Position numbers and translations under genes: made by a program
Notes under the pieces: generated by a model
What the model saw: the letters and a program-made list of their open reading frames with translations, nothing else
Told to the model about the DNA's origin: nothing
Databases searched by the model: none
Shown: positions 41,271 to 45,977 of the stretch, one piece after another
Layout of the letters: each line of letters begins with the position of its first letter
Position numbering within the stretch: the stretch's first letter is position 1
Origin: Thermodesulfobacteriota bacterium
Lineage (GTDB): Bacteria; Desulfobacterota; Thermodesulfobacteria; Thermodesulfobacteriales; Thermodesulfobacteriaceae
Direction of reading: 5' to 3'
Length of the DNA: 45,977 nucleotides
Assembly: GCA_030550555.1 (NCBI GenBank)
Contig: JAUQPD010000044.1
Location: 1-45,977 of the forward strand

Positions 41271-43701
41271 GTAAATATTTTCTTACAAAATCCTCTTCGG
41301 AAAGAGGTTTATCAAAGAAGAAGCCTTGGACATAATCACAACCCATTATGTCAAGAATTTCAAAATGTTCTTTTGTCTCAACTCCTTCTGCCAAAGCCTT
41401 GGCACCGAGTATATGAGCAAGATCAACAATCGTCTTGACTAATCCTCTCTCTTTCAGGCCTTCTGTTAAATCCTTCACAAACATGATATCAATTTTTATA
41501 AAATCAACAGGAAGTTTTTTTAGGTATCCAAGATTACTGTAGCCTGTTCCGAAATCGTCAATAGCAAGCTTTATTTGAGGAAATTTTGTCTTTAACTTTG
41601 TAATTAGCTTTATTGTACGGTCTGAGTTTTCTATGAAACCTCTCTCAGTAATTTCTAAAACAAGAGGATATGTCAGTTGAGATAAGTGTTTTTCTGCCAC
41701 AATCCAAAAATGTTCATTTTGGAAGGTCTTGGGATAGAGATTAAGGCCTATTGGTATTTTGTAGGTGTTTATTTTATCGACGATAGTTTTTATAGCCCAG
41801 AGTTCAAAGTCAGTCCTATGGGGAGAAGATTCGAGGGTCTCAATAAAAAGGGACGGCGGAATTAGTTCACCATTTGGTTTTTTAATCCTAATTAGTGCTT
41901 CAGCTCCAGCAATTGAGAGAGTATTTGTGAAGAAGTAGGGCTGAAAATAGAAATGAAAATATCCCTTCTCAAGGGCTTCTTCGATGAGGGCTTCACTTTT
42001 AAGGGTCTCGTGGATAAGGGTCTCAAGTTTTGGCTCAAAGAATTTGGTGACATTTGGTCCCTCTTTTTTGGCAAAGGCACAGGCGGTTGAAGCCTTTTTA
42101 TATAGAGCTTCAGGATCATTTCCATCCTGGGGATAAAGAGCGACTCCAATGTTATATTTCAGAGTAATGTCTTTGTGGTCAATTCTGAAAGGTTCTCTAA
42201 AGACACTCTTAAGGGACTCTAAAAAGAAAGCAATAGAAGCATTTGTGGGAAAATCAAAGGCAAAGATCAAAAACTCGTCAGAGGCAACGCGAGCAAGGAG
42301 ATTTCGATCCCCAATTACTTTCCTAAGTCTATCAGCACACTCCCTTAAAAGTTGATCTCCAACAGAGATACCTAAGGTTTCATTTATATATGTAAATTGA
42401 TATAGATCAATAGTTATAACAAGAGCAACGTTTTTGATATATGGGAGCACTTGTTCTGCCCTTGTTATGACTGATCTAAGAGTAAGAGTATTTGTTAGTT
42501 GATCATAATTATGTAGTTTATCAATCATTTCCATGAGACTTACTTCCATAGTGAGATCTCTTCCAATCCAGACGAATGAAATGTCATCAGGAGTGTTTAT
42601 TGGTATAACTTTTAGATCAATGTATACAGATTCTCCGTGTTTTTTCTTTAGCTCAATAATCCCCGAAAAATCCTCCCTACTATTGAGTATTTGCTGGATA
42701 TCAGCAAAACCTTTTACTTCTTCAAAATTTTCTGATAACAAAGTAATGTGTTTGCCAAGAAGATTTTCCTCGGAAACTCCAAAGAAAAGTTCCACCTGAG
42801 GATTTAAGTAATTCATTATCCCCTCTCTATCTGTGACTACGATAAGGAGATCCGAATTGAGTATAGCAGTGCTTATGATTTTTATAAATTTCTCTTTCTC
42901 AATTTGTTCAAGAGCAAACTCAAGATTTTTCTTAATTTCCTCAAGAAGCGGGCGGACCCTTTCGTTAAAAAAATTGGGCTCTCTTGAATATAGATTTAGC
43001 ACTACCTTTTGTTCCCCTTTGATTGTGAGGGGGATGGCAACACTTGAGAGATAGTTTCTCTTTAAGGCTTCCTCTCTAAAGGCCTCATACTTTGGATTTG
43101 TTCGCGAATCCTCATTTATGGAGATAAGATTGCCTCTTATGGCCTCAGCAGTTGGTCCCCATCCTTCGGGTTTTTCAGGATCAAGGACAATTTTTATTCT
43201 ACTCAAATAGCCTTCTTCTACTCCATACCAATAGATTGGTTTCACTTCACCGTTCCTTACCTCCCCTATCCAGGCCATCTGAAGCCCAAAGTTGTCCACT
43301 AAAATCTTACAAATGTTTTCATAGATTTCACTTTTACTTTTTGAGTGAATTATTGTTGAATTTATGGAAAAGAGTATTTTGCAAAGCTTCTCAAGGTGTT
43401 TCAATTCAGTTATGTCATACCCTCGAATAATAGTCAGTCTTTTTTTCCGAATTAAGGGATGATATATTTTACCGTCAAAGTATAGATAGGTGCTATCCTT
43501 TTTACGAATTGTTAGATTAATTTTGCCAGAGAGTTCCCTTAATGTAGAAATTTTCTTATCTAAACCGTTTGAAAGGAGCTCACTAAATTTCTTTCCACGA
43601 ATATCTTCAATCTCATAGCCTGTAGATTTCAAAAAATTTCGGTTAACTGCAATGATTCTGTCAGCTTCATCAAGTACAACGGTAAGTAAGTTAAAATCCA
43701 T
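41227..43701 (-). CDS. PAS-GAF-PAS-GGDEF-EAL protein, probable c-di-GMP phosphodiesterase
   Basis: The 824 residues lack membrane helices and a signal. Domains in order: PAS (1-95), GAF (100-265), PAS (270-390), GGDEF (395-555) and EAL (565-815). The cyclase signature reads RVASDEF at 471-477, so GGDEF is ASDEF and cyclase activity is doubtful. The EAL domain is intact: GAEALIRI with E601-A602-L603, VLEITER, AIDDFGTGYSNLGYLKKLPV and DFIKIDIMFV, and EGVETKEHFEILDIMGCDYV with QGFFFDKP. It most likely hydrolyses c-di-GMP under PAS/GAF control (inference). Such an enzyme could act with the PilZ-motAB operon. The gene is convergent with the tonB-like gene. Confidence 0.92.
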   Translation of the reverse strand: MDFNLLTVVLDEADRIIAVNRNFLKSTGYEIEDIRGKKFSELLSNGLDKKISTLRELSGKINLTIRKKDSTYLYFDGKIYHPLIRKKRLTIIRGYDITELKHLEKLCKILFSINSTIIHSKSKSEIYENICKILVDNFGLQMAWIGEVRNGEVKPIYWYGVEEGYLSRIKIVLDPEKPEGWGPTAEAIRGNLISINEDSRTNPKYEAFREEALKRNYLSSVAIPLTIKGEQKVVLNLYSREPNFFNERVRPLLEEIKKNLEFALEQIEKEKFIKIISTAILNSDLLIVVTDREGIMNYLNPQVELFFGVSEENLLGKHITLLSENFEEVKGFADIQQILNSREDFSGIIELKKKHGESVYIDLKVIPINTPDDISFVWIGRDLTMEVSLMEMIDKLHNYDQLTNTLTLRSVITRAEQVLPYIKNVALVITIDLYQFTYINETLGISVGDQLLRECADRLRKVIGDRNLLARVASDEFLIFAFDFPTNASIAFFLESLKSVFREPFRIDHKDITLKYNIGVALYPQDGNDPEALYKKASTACAFAKKEGPNVTKFFEPKLETLIHETLKSEALIEEALEKGYFHFYFQPYFFTNTLSIAGAEALIRIKKPNGELIPPSLFIETLESSPHRTDFELWAIKTIVDKINTYKIPIGLNLYPKTFQNEHFWIVAEKHLSQLTYPLVLEITERGFIENSDRTIKLITKLKTKFPQIKLAIDDFGTGYSNLGYLKKLPVDFIKIDIMFVKDLTEGLKERGLVKTIVDLAHILGAKALAEGVETKEHFEILDIMGCDYVQGFFFDKPLSEEDFVRKYLPNLCFQLHQCETQS

Positions 43702-43710
43702 GGCCTAACT

Positions 43711-44808
43711 TCACGCTTTTTGAAGTAAAAAATTTTTGATCTCCTTCACCAGGGCCTTGTTTGCTTCTTCTGTTCCAATAGTAATTCTTAAAGCAGTCTC
43801 AAACCCATAAGCTTTTAGGGGCCTTAGGATAAAACCTTTTCTCAAGAGATAGCTATAGAGCTCTTCGCAGGTTCCCCCAAAGTCAACCATAATAAAATTA
43901 GCCTGAGATGGATAGACTTTAAAGCCGAGAAGTTCAAGCTCTTTTTGTAGAAAATTTCTTCCATCTGAAACAAGTTTGATGTATTTTTTAACATACTCGG
44001 AATCCTCCAAAACTGCTAATCCAGCTTTAAGTGCCAGAATGTTTACATTAAAAGGCTGACGCACTCTGTTTAAATTGTCTATAATAGGATTTTGGGCAAT
44101 ACCAAAGCCAAGTCTCAGTCCTGCAAGACCATAGGCTTTTGAGAAGGTCCTAAGCACAATGAGATTAGGATATTTTTTGAATAATTCAATACCTCTAATA
44201 ACATTGGGATCCTCTACGAAATCGCCATAAGCTTCATCAAGTATGATGAAACAACTTTGAGGAACCTCCTTGAGAAAATCAGTAAATTCGTCCCAGGTGA
44301 GGGTGGAGCCTGTGGGATTATGAGGATGGTCAAGAAAGATTGCTTTTGTGTTAGGAGATACAGCCTTTAAGATTGACTCAAGGTCATGCTTATAATCCTT
44401 TCTAAGAGCTACCTCAACTGTCTTTATACCGTAAATTTGGGCGAACTTTTCATACATTAAAAAAGAAGGTTTGCTGACAATGATAGTATCATCTTCGTCA
44501 ATGTAGGCCTTGAAGATGAATTCTATGATCTCATTTGAGCCATTACCAAGGATGACCTCTTCAGGTGAGACCGAGAATTTTTTTCCTATGGCTTCTCTTA
44601 GGGTGAGATAACTTGCTTCTGGATAGAGGTGGATTTCCCCTAAGGTCTCAGCGAGAGCTGAGATAACCCTTGGCGAAGGGCCAAGGGGGTTTTCATTAGA
44701 ATTTAACTTGTAAATAGGTCCATCGAGAGAGAGCTCTTTTTTTATCTCCGCAAGTGTTTTCCCAGGAGGATAAGGTATTAACGCCCTTAACCAGGGTTTA
44801 GGTTCCAT
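43711..44808 (-). CDS. hisC: Histidinol-phosphate aminotransferase
   Basis: This PLP enzyme converts imidazole-acetol phosphate to histidinol phosphate in histidine synthesis. Its 365 residues show KLNSNENPLGPSPRVISALA near 35, the helix LGNGSNEIIEFIFKAYIDED, DHPHNPTGSTLTW, FIILDEAYGDFVE and the PLP-Lys block RTFSKAYGLAGLRLGFGIAQ. The C-terminal domain has ANFIMVDFGGTCEELYSYLL. It is a class I/II fold aminotransferase of normal size; other his genes are not in the window. The start codon overlaps the stop of the sufB-like gene (TAATG), so both are probably one operon. Confidence 0.93.
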   Translation of the reverse strand: MEPKPWLRALIPYPPGKTLAEIKKELSLDGPIYKLNSNENPLGPSPRVISALAETLGEIHLYPEASYLTLREAIGKKFSVSPEEVILGNGSNEIIEFIFKAYIDEDDTIIVSKPSFLMYEKFAQIYGIKTVEVALRKDYKHDLESILKAVSPNTKAIFLDHPHNPTGSTLTWDEFTDFLKEVPQSCFIILDEAYGDFVEDPNVIRGIELFKKYPNLIVLRTFSKAYGLAGLRLGFGIAQNPIIDNLNRVRQPFNVNILALKAGLAVLEDSEYVKKYIKLVSDGRNFLQKELELLGFKVYPSQANFIMVDFGGTCEELYSYLLRKGFILRPLKAYGFETALRITIGTEEANKALVKEIKNFLLQKA

Positions 44809-45965
44809 TAAAATCCAAGTTTAGCAAGCTCAAGCGTTTTGTCAATCTGCTTTTGAAGTTCTGGAGAGATACCTTCAATTTTTACCGAAAGAAAACCTTT
44901 GACAATTAGAGAGGTGGCATCATCTTCGGTAAGGCCTCTTGCCATCAAATATTCAACCTCCTCTCTGGCAATCTTACCAACAGCTGCTTCATGGGTAAGT
45001 TCCACATCAGAATAGTAACTATCAAGCTCAGGAATAGCCATCATTAGTCCTTCATCTGTAAGCATAAGTCCTTGACACTCTAAATGACCCTTTACCTTAG
45101 GAGCCTTGCCAACAATTTTTCCTCTTGCAATATTGGTTCCTCCATAGACCACATTTCTTGAAATAATTTCTGTTCTTGTGCCTTCTGCCTCAAGATGGAC
45201 TTCTCCACCAAGGTCAATGTGAGAATCCTTGAAGTTGGCAATAATACTGACAAAAGAGGCCCTTGCATCAGGTCCAATTAGTCTGCAAACTGGAGCAGAC
45301 TGAATACTTCTTACAGGAAAGAGACTCACATAGGTGGAGATATAGGTCCCCCCTTCTTCAACAATAATTCCAGTCCTTGGCCTTACTGCAGTCTTTTCAC
45401 CCCACATATGAACCATAGTAAAGGTAAGTTTTCCCCCTCTCTTGACATAAAATTCTGAGATTCCCACATGAAGGGCAGAACCTATATGAGGATGAACCGA
45501 ACAAGAGGTAATAAGATTAAGCTCAGCTCCTTCCTCAACAATAACGATGTTGTGAGTCTTTTGAGCAACTTGATCAGTTCTTATATAAAGGCAGGTTTGC
45601 ACCGGGTAGACTAATTTGTATCCTGGCAGGACCCTAATAAAATATCCATCGTCCAAGTCTTCAGCAGTTGCTTTTGTGAATTCATCTTTATCTGGAGAGA
45701 CTGCTTTCCAGAGATAATCGCTAATCCAATCAAAGGTCTTTAATGCTTGAGTAATGGGCATTATTTCCAAGCCTTCAACTTTCTTTCTGCAAGCAACAGG
45801 TTTTGCATCTATCTGGACGTATTCTCCTTCATGAGGAAGCCTCTCATCAAGGCCAAGGAGCTTTAGTCTTTCTCTTTCTTCTGGACTTAGTTCAGAAAGG
45901 TCTTTAACTGGTTTGGCTTCCTTTGCAGATCTAAATTGTCTTGGATCAATGTTATTTTCTCTCAT
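44808..45965 (-). CDS. SufB/SufD-family Fe-S cluster assembly scaffold protein
   Basis: The 385-residue protein is a SufB/SufD-type right-handed helix scaffold for iron-sulfur clusters. Typical stretches: NIVIVEEGAELNLITSCSVH near 140, FYVKRGGKLTFTMVHMW, IISRNVVYGGTNIARGKIVG near 265, HLECQGLMLTDEG and VELTHEAAVGKIAREEVEYL with MARGLTED. The Cys in ECQGL and the Glu in LTHEAA sit where SufB has its cluster-building residues. It is shorter than E. coli SufB (495) and resembles the archaeal/early-bacterial SufB of minimal SufBC (SMS) systems. A sufC partner would lie beyond the right edge: an AGGAGGG ribosome site at 45971-45977 (minus) is the last thing visible. Confidence 0.88.
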   Translation of the reverse strand: MRENNIDPRQFRSAKEAKPVKDLSELSPEERERLKLLGLDERLPHEGEYVQIDAKPVACRKKVEGLEIMPITQALKTFDWISDYLWKAVSPDKDEFTKATAEDLDDGYFIRVLPGYKLVYPVQTCLYIRTDQVAQKTHNIVIVEEGAELNLITSCSVHPHIGSALHVGISEFYVKRGGKLTFTMVHMWGEKTAVRPRTGIIVEEGGTYISTYVSLFPVRSIQSAPVCRLIGPDARASFVSIIANFKDSHIDLGGEVHLEAEGTRTEIISRNVVYGGTNIARGKIVGKAPKVKGHLECQGLMLTDEGLMMAIPELDSYYSDVELTHEAAVGKIAREEVEYLMARGLTEDDATSLIVKGFLSVKIEGISPELQKQIDKTLELAKLGF

Positions 45966-45977
45966 TTTAACCCTCCT

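Overview
The window reads as an AT-rich chromosome segment of a thermophilic, anaerobic, Gram-negative bacterium, most likely from Thermodesulfobacteria (Thermodesulfobacteriota, Caldimicrobium/Thermodesulfobacterium-like). The reasons are a delta-proteobacterial style ATP synthase operon (b', b, delta, alpha, gamma, beta, epsilon, with a and c missing), an archaeal-type bifunctional fructose-bisphosphate aldolase/phosphatase, a wealth of multiheme c-type cytochromes, and a lipoprotein, Tol/TonB-like and flagellar repertoire. The taxon is inferred from gene content only. No tRNA, rRNA, CRISPR array or insertion sequence was seen, and no stretch longer than 300 bases lacks a gene.

Layout. 1-7042: rodA (cell shape) and the F1/stalk part of ATP synthase. 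7008-13773: a tightly packed, partly overlapping run with a formyltetrahydrofolate cyclo-ligase, a YggS-type PLP protein, ComEC, archease, a corrinoid-activation type ASKHA ATPase and Der. 13781-15930 (minus): a PilZ protein followed by MotA and MotB. 16058-17506: gpsA and a small DsrE-like protein.

17638-29195 is the most distinctive region, a periplasmic nitrate-to-ammonium island. It encodes an octaheme nitrite reductase with one CxxCK heme and a Tyr-x-Cys active-site motif. Convergent to it is an octaheme NapC-like membrane cytochrome. Divergent from that run two small monoheme proteins, an oversized NapA (about 1111 residues, Tat signal), NapG, NapH and NapD. A convergent two-component system follows, whose sensor kinase carries a periplasmic heme-c (DUF3365/Tll0287-like) domain. 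No napB or nrfA is present in the window. Phased 11-bp direct repeats lie upstream of the nitrite reductase and in the divergent cytochrome promoter region. They resemble OmpR/PhoB-type sites and could be targets of the adjacent response regulator. I infer a system in which menaquinol is oxidised by NapGH or the octaheme membrane cytochrome, nitrate is reduced by NapA and nitrite is taken to ammonium by the octaheme enzyme, under redox or NO-type control by the heme kinase.

29267-37310 (minus): leuB, a fused pabB-pabC, an unrecognised membrane-anchored TPR/coiled-coil protein with a CCHC zinc knuckle, lspA and ileS. 37492-41270: a small zinc-ribbon protein, a lone FlhB C-terminal-like protein (minus), class V FBP aldolase/phosphatase, a YkgJ-type cysteine protein, an ExbD/TolR protein and a TonB/TolA protein. 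41227-45965 (minus): a PAS/GAF/GGDEF/EAL protein, hisC and a SufB/SufD-family scaffold protein at the window edge.
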